The notes below the pieces were generated by a model. It was not told the origin of the DNA and did no database searches. It was given only the letters and a program-made list of their open reading frames with translations. A stretch of 27,890 nucleotides of DNA from Candidatus Latescibacterota bacterium (GTDB taxonomy: Bacteria > JAAXHH01 > JACQVL01). The stretch is taken from NCBI GenBank assembly GCA_016209865.1, contig JACQVL010000353.1, forward strand, positions 1 to 27,890, given 5' to 3'. The translations under genes and the position numbers were made by a program. This document shows positions 7,193 to 15,285 of this stretch, piece after piece. Every line of letters starts with the position of its first letter. Position 1 is the stretch's first letter.

Positions 7193-8146
7193 ATGCACAC
7201 CCATTCCCACTCCATGACTTCCCCAGATCGCATGACCCGGCGGTTCAAGTGGTCGCTCATCTTGACGCTCCTGTTCGTCGCCGGGGAGGCGCTCGCGGGC
7301 TGGTGGGCGAACAGCCTGGCGTTGTTGTCGGACGCGGGGCACAACTTAGCGGATGGGGCGGCGCTGGGTCTCTCCTGGTACGCGCTCCGGATCAGCCAGC
7401 GGGCGCCCAGCCAGGCGAAGACGTTCGGGTATCACCGGGCCGGGATTCTGGCGGCGCTCGTCAACTCGACGTCGCTCGTCGTGATCGCGCTCGCCATCTT
7501 TTATGAGGGGGCCCATCGGCTGCTCCGGCCGGAGGTCGCACAGGGGGAAGCGATGGTCGCCGTGGCCAGTGTCGCGGTGATCGTCAACACCGTGATCGCG
7601 GTCTGGCTGAGACGCGGGGGGATGCAGGACGTGAACGTGCGGAGCGCGGTGGTGCACATGATCGGGGATGCGCTGTTCTCCGTCGGCGTCATCGTGGCCG
7701 GGCTGGTGATGCTGGCGACCGGCTGGCTGGCCGCCGACCCGATCGTGAGCCTCCTCATCGGGGTGTTCATCCTGTGGAGTTCATGGGGCATCCTCAAAGA
7801 GACGGTCAATATCTTGATGGAAGGCAGTCCCCTGGAAATGGATATGGACGCCTTAGTGGAGACGATGCGCGGCGTGCCCGGCGTCCAGGGGGTGCATGAC
7901 CTGCACGTCTGGATGATCGCCTCCGGGATGCCGATGTTGAGCGCCCATGTGTTGATCGAGGACCAGGCCCTGAGCGACGGCGCGCGCGTCATCACTGCCG
8001 TCAACCACAGGCTCCAGGAGCAATTCGGCATCTGGCATACGACCCTGCAGGTCGAATGTCTCGACTGCACTCCCAACGGGCTGTACTGCACGTTACAGCC
8101 GAACCATCCTCTCGTTCACCATCATGACCACGATCATGGGAAATAG
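7193..8146 (+). CDS. Cation diffusion facilitator metal exporter (ZitB/CzcD type)
   Basis: An inner-membrane proton antiporter exporting Zn(II) or similar divalent ions from the cytoplasm. The 317-residue protein begins with a His-rich segment (MHTHSHS), has six predicted membrane helices to about residue 215, and then the cytoplasmic dimerisation domain. The transport site is complete: H50-x3-D54 in TM2 (LLSDAGHNLAD) and H155-x3-D159 in TM5 (HMIGDALFS), the pattern of Zn/Cd exporters. The C-terminus is Cys/His-rich (CLDCTPNGLYC, then HHHDHDHGK), likely a metal sensor or buffer. ATG at 7193 is chosen because AGGA at 7180-7183 lies 9 nt upstream; the longer frame only translates the repeat. 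The final Gly-Lys-stop is written in the following heptad array. Confidence 0.93.
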   Translation: MHTHSHSMTSPDRMTRRFKWSLILTLLFVAGEALAGWWANSLALLSDAGHNLADGAALGLSWYALRISQRAPSQAKTFGYHRAGILAALVNSTSLVVIALAIFYEGAHRLLRPEVAQGEAMVAVASVAVIVNTVIAVWLRRGGMQDVNVRSAVVHMIGDALFSVGVIVAGLVMLATGWLAADPIVSLLIGVFILWSSWGILKETVNILMEGSPLEMDMDALVETMRGVPGVQGVHDLHVWMIASGMPMLSAHVLIEDQALSDGARVITAVNHRLQEQFGIWHTTLQVECLDCTPNGLYCTLQPNHPLVHHHDHDHGK

Positions 8147-8178
8147 AAGATGGGAAATGGGAAACGGAAAATAGGAAA
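8137..8178 (+). repeat. Heptad array, six TGGGAAA-type units
   Basis: TGGGAAA, TAGAAGA, TGGGAAA, TGGGAAA, CGGAAAA, TAGGAAA in strict 7-bp register. The first unit encodes the last two residues of the cation exporter and the second unit starts with its TAG stop codon. Confidence 0.88.
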
Positions 8179-8188
8179 TGGGGAGAGA

Positions 8189-8235
8189 GAAGCCGTTCTC
8201 CCGTCCACTGCCCACTGCCCATCTGCCTACTGCCC
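8189..8235 (+). repeat. 47-bp direct repeat, copy 1 (contains CTGCCCA heptads)
   Basis: The block starts GAAGCCGTTC and continues into CTGCCCA/CTGCCTA heptads with one inserted T between the second and third unit. It recurs at 9208-9254 with 3 mismatches, in the same orientation, including the inserted T. The two copies bracket the REC-HATPase gene. Confidence 0.85.
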
Positions 8236-8258
8236 GGCAGGGTAGGGAGATCAGGGAG

Positions 8259-9134
8259 TCAGACCGGAATCGTCACCAGCACCTGGTTGCCGCGACCAAG
8301 ATAGCGCAGGTCTACGTCTGCTTTAATCATGGCGATGCCCCGGCCATGGTTGTGGAAGACACGATCCGGGTCGAGCTCCAAATATTTCTCGAAATCGAAC
8401 CCCGGGCCTTGATCGGTGACCAGGAGCGTAAGCCTGTCCGGCTCTCGTGCGAGTCTGACTTCCACGTACTTGCCCGCATGTTCAGGCAGCGCCAATCGTC
8501 GCTCGATCTCCGCCCGCCATGTTCCCTTCGCGATGTAGTCGGTCTTCTCATCATATTGCATGCCCAGGCTGCCGTACTCGACGGCGTTGGCGAGCAATTC
8601 CACGATCCCGACCGCCTTCTCAGGAACGGGACTCATGTTGGCGATCTTGAGCGCTAAGTCTTCCACGTCATCCATCGTTCGAAGATGGAAGGTTCCCTCG
8701 ACGAGCAGCCGGAAGGGATTCTCATACTCCTGGACCCTGTCCAATAATTCCTGTTTATACTTGAAATCAGAGATCGCCGCCCTTACGATCGACCACAACA
8801 CCTCATGGTTCGTCGGCTTGATTAAGTAGTAGAACGCCCCCGCCTCGATCCCTTCCTTGATATGCTCCGGGCTGTTCATCGCCGTCTGCATGATGACCGG
8901 GATATGTTCCAAGCCCGGCTGCTTCTTGATCCATTTGAGCAATTGAATCCCATTCATCGGGAACATCATCCAGTCCACCAGCGCCGCGCTGATCCGCGCC
9001 GTCCGTTGGGTGATGAGCGTCTGGGCCTCCACCCCGTTCGTGGCGGTCAGGCACTGATACCCCTTGATTTGGAGCACCGTCTGGATGTAGAGGAGCAGAT
9101 CCGAGTCGTCATCGACGACGAGTATCGTGTCCAT
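8259..9134 (-). CDS. Response regulator with C-terminal RsbW-like ATPase domain
   Basis: A 291-residue cytoplasmic two-domain protein. Residues 1-120 are a receiver domain: acidic pocket VVDDD (6-10), phospho-acceptor Asp54 (ALVDWMMF), Thr84 and Lys106 (IKPT). Residues about 150-290 form a GHKL ATPase of the anti-sigma/RsbW type, with N-box ELLANAVEYG (179-188), G1-like DQGPGFDF (241-248) and GRGIAMI (264-270). There is no histidine phosphorylation domain, so it is probably a phosphorylation-controlled switch acting by partner binding or as a serine kinase, as in RsbW/SpoIIAB-like systems; this is inference. No sensor kinase, PP2C phosphatase or anti-sigma antagonist is nearby. A strong GGAGGA ribosome-binding site supports the ATG. 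The gene is isolated between direct repeats. Confidence 0.88.
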   Translation of the reverse strand: MDTILVVDDDSDLLLYIQTVLQIKGYQCLTATNGVEAQTLITQRTARISAALVDWMMFPMNGIQLLKWIKKQPGLEHIPVIMQTAMNSPEHIKEGIEAGAFYYLIKPTNHEVLWSIVRAAISDFKYKQELLDRVQEYENPFRLLVEGTFHLRTMDDVEDLALKIANMSPVPEKAVGIVELLANAVEYGSLGMQYDEKTDYIAKGTWRAEIERRLALPEHAGKYVEVRLAREPDRLTLLVTDQGPGFDFEKYLELDPDRVFHNHGRGIAMIKADVDLRYLGRGNQVLVTIPV

Positions 9135-9183
9135 GCGAGCTCCTCCTACTGGCCTCCCCCTTCAACCCATCCCCGCCGGGCAG

Positions 9184-9255
9184 GTGGGCAATAGGCAGTG
9201 GGCAGTCGAAGCCGTTCCCCCGTCTACTGCCTACTGCCCATCTGCCTACTGCCCC
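9184..9255. repeat. Inverted heptad arrays; contains copy 2 of the 47-bp direct repeat
   Basis: GTGGGCA, ATAGGCA, GTGGGCA at 9184-9204 face CTGCCTA, CTGCCCA, (T), CTGCCTA, CTGCCCC at 9227-9255 as an inverted pair. The second half, 9208-9254, is the direct-repeat copy matching 8189-8235. Confidence 0.85.
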
Positions 9256-9281
9256 GGTGGAGAGGGGCCGGGGGTGAGGGG

Positions 9282-10958
9282 TTACACCGGAATCACCGGC
9301 AACACGATATGCGACGGGCAGGCCCGGCTGTGGTGGACGGTCTGGTGCGCCGTGCGGAGTTCTGCATCGATGCCGAACTCGTGGCCGGTATTCGGGTTGC
9401 GGTCGAATCGAGGGAAGTTGCTCGACGCGACCTCGACCCGGATGCGATGCCCGGCCCGAAAGACGTTGGCGGTCACCCACAGGTCGATCTCGTACTCATA
9501 CACCTTGCCAGGCTGCAGGAGCTTTGGCGTCGCGCGATCCGGCCGGTACCGCGCCCGGATGATCCCGTCTGTCAGGTTCATTGCGTACCCATCCGGCCGG
9601 ACGTCGACGAGCTTCGCCGTCCAGTCGGTGTCCGGACCGTCCGTCGTCGCGTACAGGATGACTTTGATCGGCCCCGTCACCTCCAGGTCCTGCGCCAGCG
9701 GAGGGCTCGTGTAGCAGAGCACGTCCCCCCGGAGCTCGACGGGACGCTGGTCGTACGGGCCCCAGGCGACGATGTGCGGGGAGCAGCAGTTGTTACCGCC
9801 GATCGTCTGGACCGGGTAGGTGGGGTCGTACGTGAACGGGTCGGCCGGCTCGTCGCCCGGCGGGTCGGTCGAGAGGACGCCATCCCCCAACAGACTGTTC
9901 GCCCGGCCGGCGGAATGGAAGTACCACCGCTGCCAGTCCGTCCGGGCGAGCGGCCATTCGTGCTCATCCCGCCAGACATTCGTCCCCATGATGAACAGGC
10001 GCAAAGGCGGCTCATCGACGATGCCGTTGTCGATGCCCTTCAGCCAGTATTCGAACCATCGCACCTCCTCCGCGTCCAGGTCGACGAGCGAGCCCGGCCC
10101 GAAGTCAACGTCCCCGGTCTTCGTCGACACGCTGAGGGAATGCGGCCAGGGGCCGCAGATGAGCTTGCTCTTCCGCGCCGCTGGCGTCCGGCCATGTAGA
10201 CGCAGGCCGTTAAAGTTGACGAACGCCGCCTTCGAGTACAGGTCGAACCAGCCGCCTAAGTTGAGCGCGGGGACGGCGATTTCCCCCCACCTGTCCTCGT
10301 TCGAGATCGCCCGCCAGTAGTCGTCGTAGGAGGGATGGGCGACCCAGTCCTTCCAGAACGGCACGTCCCGGCCCGCCGCCCGTGCGACGTCACGGATGGG
10401 CAGGGTGCGGAACAGGGATGGCCAGTCATGGTACTCGATGCTCTGCGCGGTGCGGCCGTTCGTCCGCATCCCCCAGGTGGCCAGGACGCCGAGCTGGAAC
10501 GCCCCCTGGGTGTAGTTGGGGGAATCCCAGTAGTCGCTGACCGTCACCCGCGGGACGATGCAGGTGAGATGCTGGCTTCGCAGGGGGGCAGATGTCCACT
10601 GCGTGAGGCCGACGTACGACCCGCCCGCCATGCCGATCTTCCCGTTACTCCACGGCTGGCGGCCGACCCACTCCTGGGTGTCGTACCCGTCCTGCCCCTC
10701 GCCGTGGAACGGATAGTAGACGCCGTCCGAGTCGAACCGTCCCCGGCAGTCCTGGAGGACGCAGGCGTACCCCTGGCTGGCCAGGAATCGGGCGCGGGTG
10801 ATGAGCGGGGCGGTGTTGTTGTCGTACGGGGTGCGGATGAGCACGGTCGGGAACGGCCCCGGTGCGTCGGGCAGGTAGAGGTCGGCGGACAGGTTGACCC
10901 CGTCCCGCATCGGGACTTTCACGTCGAGCCGCATCGTGACAGGATAATTCAGGGTCAT
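9282..10958 (-). CDS. CocE/NonD-family (peptidase S15-like) hydrolase
   Basis: An alpha/beta hydrolase of the cocaine esterase/X-Pro dipeptidyl-peptidase group, hydrolysing esters, amides or acyl-peptides; the substrate cannot be told from sequence. The 558 residues comprise the S15 catalytic domain (about 10-300) and the C-terminal jelly-roll domain (about 325-550). The triad is visible: Ser114 in the nucleophile elbow GGSYVG, Asp239 in GGWFDLYS and His273 in GPWPHS. An RTPYDNN motif near residue 42 is typical of the group. No signal peptide is seen, so it is probably cytoplasmic. AAGGAG just upstream supports the ATG at 10958. It starts 24 nt after the binding-protein gene ends and is the last gene of the cluster. 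Confidence 0.92.
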   Translation of the reverse strand: MTLNYPVTMRLDVKVPMRDGVNLSADLYLPDAPGPFPTVLIRTPYDNNTAPLITRARFLASQGYACVLQDCRGRFDSDGVYYPFHGEGQDGYDTQEWVGRQPWSNGKIGMAGGSYVGLTQWTSAPLRSQHLTCIVPRVTVSDYWDSPNYTQGAFQLGVLATWGMRTNGRTAQSIEYHDWPSLFRTLPIRDVARAAGRDVPFWKDWVAHPSYDDYWRAISNEDRWGEIAVPALNLGGWFDLYSKAAFVNFNGLRLHGRTPAARKSKLICGPWPHSLSVSTKTGDVDFGPGSLVDLDAEEVRWFEYWLKGIDNGIVDEPPLRLFIMGTNVWRDEHEWPLARTDWQRWYFHSAGRANSLLGDGVLSTDPPGDEPADPFTYDPTYPVQTIGGNNCCSPHIVAWGPYDQRPVELRGDVLCYTSPPLAQDLEVTGPIKVILYATTDGPDTDWTAKLVDVRPDGYAMNLTDGIIRARYRPDRATPKLLQPGKVYEYEIDLWVTANVFRAGHRIRVEVASSNFPRFDRNPNTGHEFGIDAELRTAHQTVHHSRACPSHIVLPVIPV

Positions 10959-10981
10959 GGGGGCTCCTTAATACTGAGTGA

Positions 10982-12700
10982 TCAGCGAGACGCCCGGATG
11001 AGGGCGTGGTCCTTCCTGCGGACATACAGGGTGGTGGAGATGTTTTGCAGCTTGTCGGTGCGCCAGAAGCGTTGCCCATACCGATTCACCCCCAGCGCCG
11101 GGCTGATCAGATACGGCCGCCAGACCTGATTGACCCGTGGGTGCCAGAGGAACACTCCGCCCACGTCCTCGACCAGGAGACGCTCGGCCTGTTGGTACAG
11201 CCGCATCCGCTCTTTCTCATTCCCGATCAGCGCATTCGCCCGCTGGACGGTGCGATCAAACTCGTCATTCTTCCAGGCGTGCCGCCCGTTGGACATCCAG
11301 AGGCCGAGGAGGTTGCTCGGGTCGAAGTAATCGTACTGGTAGGGCACCATCGTCAGGACGATGCGGTGGGTGTTGAGCGCGTCCATGAACGCTTTCGCTT
11401 CGATGTTCCGAATCTCGACCTGGATGTTGAGGACGCGCTTCAGCATCGCCTGGATGGCCTCGGCGGCCGTGCGCGGGACGGTCCCCTCGTTGCGCAGCCA
11501 CATCTCCAGGACGGGGAACCCTCTTCCGTTGGGATACCCCGCTTCCGCCAGACGCCGGCGCGCCAGAGCCGGGTCGTACCGCTGGATGGAGGCGAGCCGC
11601 TCCTGCGAGGCCGCCGGAAACCCCGGCGGCAGCATCGCGTACGCCGGCACCCCGAAATGCTTCAGCGCCGAGTTGCAGAGCGCGTCCCGGTCGATCGCAT
11701 GACTGAATGCCTGGCGAACCCGTTTGTCCTTGAACACGCTGCGGTAGGTGTCCATCGTCAGGTAGTAGGTCATAAAGTCCGTGTAATTGTTCAACTGCCC
11801 CCGGAGCTGCGGATCGCTGTACACCCGGGCCACCTCGGCCTGGGTGGTCAGGTCGGTCGAGTCGATTTCGCGCCCTTCGTAGGCCGCGAGAACGGGCGGT
11901 GGAACCCCGACGATGTACACTTTGTAGATCACCCGCTCCAGGTAGGGCCGGAACGGACCCCGGTAGGCCGGGTTCGATTCCAGGACGATGCGTTCCCCTT
12001 TCGACCATTCCTTCAGCAAGAACGGCCCGCTCGACACCGACGTCTCTGGCCGGGTCGACCAGGCATCCCCATACCGGGTGATCGCCCGCTTAGGGGAGAC
12101 GTAGGAGTAGATGAGCAGCGCGGGAAGATAGGGCGCGGGGGCGTCGGTCGTGACCTGGAAGGTCAGGTCGTCGAGCGCCCGGACGCCTAATGCTTCCAGC
12201 GGCTTTCTCCGGGCGGACACTGCGTCCCAGTTTTGGATCGGCAGATAATACCACCCGTAGTCATAGCCGGTGTTGGGGTCGGCTGCCCGGCGGAAGGAAT
12301 AGACGTAATCGTGCGCGTTCAGTGGGGTGCCGTCACTCCAGACCAGCCCGCGGCGGATGCGGAACGTCCAGGTCCGGCCGTCCGGGGAGACGTCCCACCG
12401 TTCGGCGGCCGCCGGGAGCAGGTCGAAGTTGTGATCGACCCGGATGAGCGGCTCGCTGACCAGAAAGACCGCTGGGGAAGCCACTTTGTACGACGTTTTG
12501 AACCATTCCATGTACGGGTTGTCCAGAGTGAACATCGTGAGGACCTGTTCCTCAGGCGGCGCGGCATCGGGCGGGAGGGGAATGCCCAGCCGGTTGACGT
12601 ACCGGCTGTTGCCCAGGAGAGGCGGATGGCTCACCGACAGGATGGCCAGCAGCAGGAATGCGATCAACGTCAGGGGGAAGGTGGGACGGAGCCGTGTCAT
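10982..12700 (-). CDS. ABC transporter substrate-binding protein, family 5 (DppA/OppA-like)
   Basis: A periplasmic solute-binding protein (SBP_bac_5) for peptides, nickel chelates or oligosaccharides. The mature part shows family landmarks: ERWDVSPDGRTWTFRIRRG (about residues 90-110), the W-DGTP-NAHDY motif after it, a VRQAFSHAIDRDAL segment mid-protein, and PYQYDYFDPSNLL near the C-terminus. A hydrophobic segment at about residues 9-25 is a signal or anchor; there is no lipobox Cys. The start at 12700 is fixed because its ATG overlaps the TGA of the upstream amidohydrolase by one base, indicating translational coupling. The 572-residue length is slightly above the usual 520-550. No permease or ATPase gene is in the window, so its transporter partners are elsewhere. 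Confidence 0.9.
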   Translation of the reverse strand: MTRLRPTFPLTLIAFLLLAILSVSHPPLLGNSRYVNRLGIPLPPDAAPPEEQVLTMFTLDNPYMEWFKTSYKVASPAVFLVSEPLIRVDHNFDLLPAAAERWDVSPDGRTWTFRIRRGLVWSDGTPLNAHDYVYSFRRAADPNTGYDYGWYYLPIQNWDAVSARRKPLEALGVRALDDLTFQVTTDAPAPYLPALLIYSYVSPKRAITRYGDAWSTRPETSVSSGPFLLKEWSKGERIVLESNPAYRGPFRPYLERVIYKVYIVGVPPPVLAAYEGREIDSTDLTTQAEVARVYSDPQLRGQLNNYTDFMTYYLTMDTYRSVFKDKRVRQAFSHAIDRDALCNSALKHFGVPAYAMLPPGFPAASQERLASIQRYDPALARRRLAEAGYPNGRGFPVLEMWLRNEGTVPRTAAEAIQAMLKRVLNIQVEIRNIEAKAFMDALNTHRIVLTMVPYQYDYFDPSNLLGLWMSNGRHAWKNDEFDRTVQRANALIGNEKERMRLYQQAERLLVEDVGGVFLWHPRVNQVWRPYLISPALGVNRYGQRFWRTDKLQNISTTLYVRRKDHALIRASR

Positions 12701-13515
12701 CAGTGATCCAGCTTGAACACCCGCGCGGCCGTGCCGCCTAAGACCTGGGCGCGGTCGGCGTCCGGCATGAACGTGCAGTGCGTGCGGATGACCTCTAAGC
12801 TCTGCCGGTACGTCATGTATCGCATCGTCGGGGGGTAGTCTGACCCCCACAGCATCCGGCCCGCGCCGAACGCCCGGTAAATCCGCTCGATGTACGGCAG
12901 GACGTCCGGGTACGGGTACTCCCAGGTGTGCAGTGTAGAATAGGCAAACCCGGAAATCTTTATGTGGATATTCTCGACTTCAGCGGATCGCAGCACTTCC
13001 TCCCATTCCGCGACCGGCTGGCCGTTCCGCGCTGGCCCGCCGAGATGGCAGACGAAGAACGGGATGGAGGGATAGGCGGCCGCGAGCGCCCGGAGTTTCG
13101 GCTGATCCATCGGGGCGAGGGCGAGGTTGACGGACAGACCGAGTTCCGCGATCCGGTCAAATAAAGGCCCTGGCTGCATCCAGGCGCCCTCATCCTCCGG
13201 GCTGAACGGCTTGTAATAGCTCACTCCCACCAATCCGTCCGCGCCTGCGAATTCGTTCACCCGATCAAGGGCATCGGGTTTGTACAGATGCACGTTCACC
13301 CAGATACGGAACCGGTCGGGGAACTCTTTCGCCCGGGCGAGCGCGTTGGCGTTGTTGTTCGGGTCGTGTTCGTCGAGATGGCAGACGACGATGGCGTACT
13401 GGACACCGTTCTCGTCCATCTGGTGGAGGAACCGGGAGGTGTTCCCGGCCATCACATCCGGGCCGATGGGCGGCCAGGGGACATCCCAGATATGGTTGTG
13501 GGCATCGACGAGCAT
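12700..13515 (-). CDS. Amidohydrolase-2 family metal-dependent hydrolase
   Basis: A TIM-barrel hydrolase or decarboxylase of the PF04909 type, acting on C-N, C-O or C-C bonds (lactonases and ACMSD-like decarboxylases belong here). The metal-binding motif DAHNHIW is at residues 4-10. HLGG follows (residues 157-160, metal or substrate histidine), and WGSDYP at about 223-228 carries the catalytic Asp. Length is 271 residues, typical. AAAGGA about 8 nt upstream supports the ATG. Its TGA overlaps the start of the binding-protein gene by one base, so uptake and hydrolysis appear coupled. Substrate is not determinable. It sits between ThuA/DUF6807 and the transporter gene, which suggests sugar-acid or lactone metabolism; that is inference from context. 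Confidence 0.88.
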   Translation of the reverse strand: MLVDAHNHIWDVPWPPIGPDVMAGNTSRFLHQMDENGVQYAIVVCHLDEHDPNNNANALARAKEFPDRFRIWVNVHLYKPDALDRVNEFAGADGLVGVSYYKPFSPEDEGAWMQPGPLFDRIAELGLSVNLALAPMDQPKLRALAAAYPSIPFFVCHLGGPARNGQPVAEWEEVLRSAEVENIHIKISGFAYSTLHTWEYPYPDVLPYIERIYRAFGAGRMLWGSDYPPTMRYMTYRQSLEVIRTHCTFMPDADRAQVLGGTAARVFKLDH

Positions 13516-13536
13516 GGGTGGCGTCCTTTCTACAGA

Positions 13537-13564
13537 GGGCGAAAAGGCGAAAGGGGAAAAAGGA
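13537..13564 (-). repeat. Degenerate heptad array, four GCGAAAG-type units
   Basis: GGGCGAA, AAGGCGA, AAGGGGA, AAAAGGA on the + strand, in the gap between the ThuA and amidohydrolase genes. More degenerate than the other arrays; 7-bp register is kept. Confidence 0.55.
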
Positions 13565-13590
13565 ATACCTCATCCTTTCTCGTTTGTACT

Positions 13591-13611
13591 CGTCACTGGT
13601 CACTCGTCACC
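13591..13611 (-). repeat. Heptad array over the ThuA stop codon
   Basis: CGTCACT, GGTCACT, CGTCACC on the + strand. The last unit contains the complement of the ThuA TGA stop. Same word family as at 4424, 7034 and 7151. Confidence 0.88.
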
Positions 13612-14284
13612 GTTTCTTCCCCGCTGCCCATCGCACCCCTTGTTGGAGCATACGGCGGAACGGTTCGCATCGAAAGGTATCCGGTCCGTGACCGAGCGCG
13701 TTGTAGTGGACGCGCGCCGGGCCGTACGTCGTCGTCCATGCCATCGGCTGCAGCCGGCCGTCCCACAGCGTGGTCATCAGGGTGTGGACGTGCCGCGTGA
13801 TCGTCAGGGTATGGTACAGCTCATCATGGATGCTGAAATCCTCGATGTCTCGCGTGATCGGGTGTTCCCGGTCGACGATGTGCATCGCCCAGCCGGGCTG
13901 GTACGGGCCGTGGCCGGTCACATTCCACTCCCAGTACCCGCCCACGATCTCCCGATAGGCTGGCCAGTCGTCGAAATTGATCGTCGCCGCGTGCAGGGCG
14001 ACGAGGCCGTTGCCCGAGGCCAGAAAATCGAGGACAGTCCGGCGCTCCGCCTCGCCGAGCTGGTACGGGCCGTCCGGGCCGGTCGCCCATTCCGTCGGCC
14101 AGCGGACGCAGTTGAGGGTCAGGACGTCGAACTCATGCAGGTCTGGCCTGGCCAGATCCGCCAGCTTGTCTGTCATCTCGGCAACAATTCCCGCCTCGCT
14201 CAGGATATCGACGAGCATCGGGGAGGTGGTCGCGTAGTCGTGGGCGACACCCCCGCTCAGGATGAGCGTTCGGATCGGAGTCAT
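13607..14284 (-). CDS. ThuA-domain protein
   Basis: A ThuA (trehalose-utilisation type, PF06283) protein with the class I glutamine-amidotransferase fold, 225 residues. Visible landmarks are LILSGGVAHDY at the N-terminus, LNCVRWPTEW (about 57-66), GNGLVALHAA (about 89-98) and HPITRDIEDFSIHDELYHT (about 138-156), the usual ThuA core. These proteins act in sugar catabolism; biochemical function is mostly unknown. The ATG at 14284 overlaps the TGA of the DUF6807 gene (ATGA), so the pair is translationally coupled. ThuA and DUF6807 proteins often occur together, which supports a carbohydrate role. The last codon and stop lie in a heptad array. Confidence 0.9.
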   Translation of the reverse strand: MTPIRTLILSGGVAHDYATTSPMLVDILSEAGIVAEMTDKLADLARPDLHEFDVLTLNCVRWPTEWATGPDGPYQLGEAERRTVLDFLASGNGLVALHAATINFDDWPAYREIVGGYWEWNVTGHGPYQPGWAMHIVDREHPITRDIEDFSIHDELYHTLTITRHVHTLMTTLWDGRLQPMAWTTTYGPARVHYNALGHGPDTFRCEPFRRMLQQGVRWAAGKKR

Positions 14285-15147
14285 GGTTTCACGTCCTCCG
14301 CGAACCGGGCGAACTCCGCATCCAGCGCCGGCCGGCTCCATTCCCCGTCGTGGACGAGCACCCGGTACTTGAGCAGGAGCGTCTTGCCGGGGTCGAGGGT
14401 ATACGGGTCGTTAAATGAGAACGTGGGATTGATGAACCCAAAGCCGTCATTCCCGATGTAGTGCCAGGTGCTCGGGTGGCGGGGGTTGGCGGGATGGTCG
14501 AAGATGGCGACACCCGCGGTATGAGGCGGGCCGCCATCGACTCCGGACGCATAGTCTACCCAGCGTGCTTGTTGTCGCTCCGATTCCGGATGCATCCGTC
14601 CCTCGCTGTCGTGGCTCTTCAGATGACGTAGGGCCATGGCTCGTTCTGCCCGGTAGGACATCCCGGCGTACCGGGTGCACGCAATCTCCAGCGGCTGATC
14701 CAGGGCGGAGGTGGCGACCGTCCAGTCGAGCGCGTAACTGCCGTCTGCTCGCACCCCACGGAACGTGACCGTCCGGGTCTCCTTGCCGAGCACCTCGTCC
14801 GTGTCCGCGACGTACCGGAACTGCATCGTGATGACCGCCGTCTCCCCGCTCAGGTTGACGTACTCCGGGCTGATGATCTCCGCCCGTCCCCCGCGGTCCG
14901 TGTGCCCGGCGGCCTCCGGGAGTTCCCAGACGTTCACCCCGTTCAGGTATTTCCAGCAGAACCAGATGCCGTAGTGCCAGTGGTGATCCCACGGCTGAGC
15001 GCAGGTGACGAGCCGTCCGGACGGGGTGTAGACAGGATGGAAGAACGTCTTGGGCACATCCCGGCGGAGGTTGTACCGCCAGAGCAGACAGTCATCGACG
15101 AAACAGTCGAGCGCCACGCCCGGACGGTGGGTCCAGGTCAGACTCAT
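14281..15147 (-). CDS. DUF6807 ('PmoA') family protein
   Basis: A 288-residue protein of the DUF6807/PF14100 family, named 'methane oxygenase PmoA' in some databases although it is unrelated to particulate methane monooxygenase. It has no membrane helices. Visible features are YTPSGRLVTCAQPWDHHWHYGIW-like segments (residues about 40-65) with a His cluster DHHWHYG, an RGGRAEI stretch and a C-terminal beta-rich domain ending LDPGKTLLLKYRVLVHDG. The fold is predicted to resemble aldose-epimerase-like beta-sandwiches, and family members sit in sugar gene clusters. ATG at 15147 is preferred over GTG at 15165 because a purine-rich AAAGGGG lies directly upstream of it. It is the first gene of the (-) cluster and overlaps the ThuA start by 4 nt. 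Confidence 0.85.
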   Translation of the reverse strand: MSLTWTHRPGVALDCFVDDCLLWRYNLRRDVPKTFFHPVYTPSGRLVTCAQPWDHHWHYGIWFCWKYLNGVNVWELPEAAGHTDRGGRAEIISPEYVNLSGETAVITMQFRYVADTDEVLGKETRTVTFRGVRADGSYALDWTVATSALDQPLEIACTRYAGMSYRAERAMALRHLKSHDSEGRMHPESERQQARWVDYASGVDGGPPHTAGVAIFDHPANPRHPSTWHYIGNDGFGFINPTFSFNDPYTLDPGKTLLLKYRVLVHDGEWSRPALDAEFARFAEDVKP

Positions 15148-15178
15148 GGCCCCCCCTTTGATCACGGCTCTCAGACAG

Positions 15179-15199
15179 GTTCAGTGGTCAGTGGTCAGA
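15179..15199 (-). repeat. Heptad array, three GGTCAGT-type units
   Basis: GTTCAGT, GGTCAGT, GGTCAGA in the leader of the DUF6807 gene. GTGGTC at 15191-15196 can also pair with GACCAC at 15203-15208. Confidence 0.75.
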
Positions 15200-15240
15200 A
15201 AAGACCACCACGAATAGAGATGTACGGGTATCCGGCAGAG

Positions 15241-15269
15241 AGTATGCGCCAAACGCGGGAGCGTGTCAA
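15241..15269 (-). promoter_or_regulatory. Predicted sigma-70 promoter of the DUF6807-ThuA cluster
   Basis: Read on the minus strand: TTGACA (15269-15264), 17-bp spacer, CATACT (15246-15241). It faces away from the promoter at 15286-15314; the two -35 boxes are 16 bp apart. Confidence 0.6.
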
Positions 15270-15285
15270 TACCTTTTGCACCGAC

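Noticed and set aside
11006-12190. A 394-codon + strand frame opposite the binding-protein gene
   Set aside because: The opposite strand encodes a clear SBP family 5 protein; the antisense product is Arg/Pro/Val-rich and lacks domains. The same applies to 9198-10199, 10335-11129 and 2232-2945.
12701-12850. Fifty-residue extension of the solute-binding protein
   Set aside because: It is antisense-like Arg/His-rich sequence overlapping the amidohydrolase gene; the ATG at 12700 is followed directly by the signal segment and overlaps the upstream stop codon.
14281-15147. Methane monooxygenase subunit PmoA
   Set aside because: The 'PmoA' family name is misleading; the protein is soluble, lacks membrane helices and copper ligands, and sits beside ThuA in a catabolic cluster.
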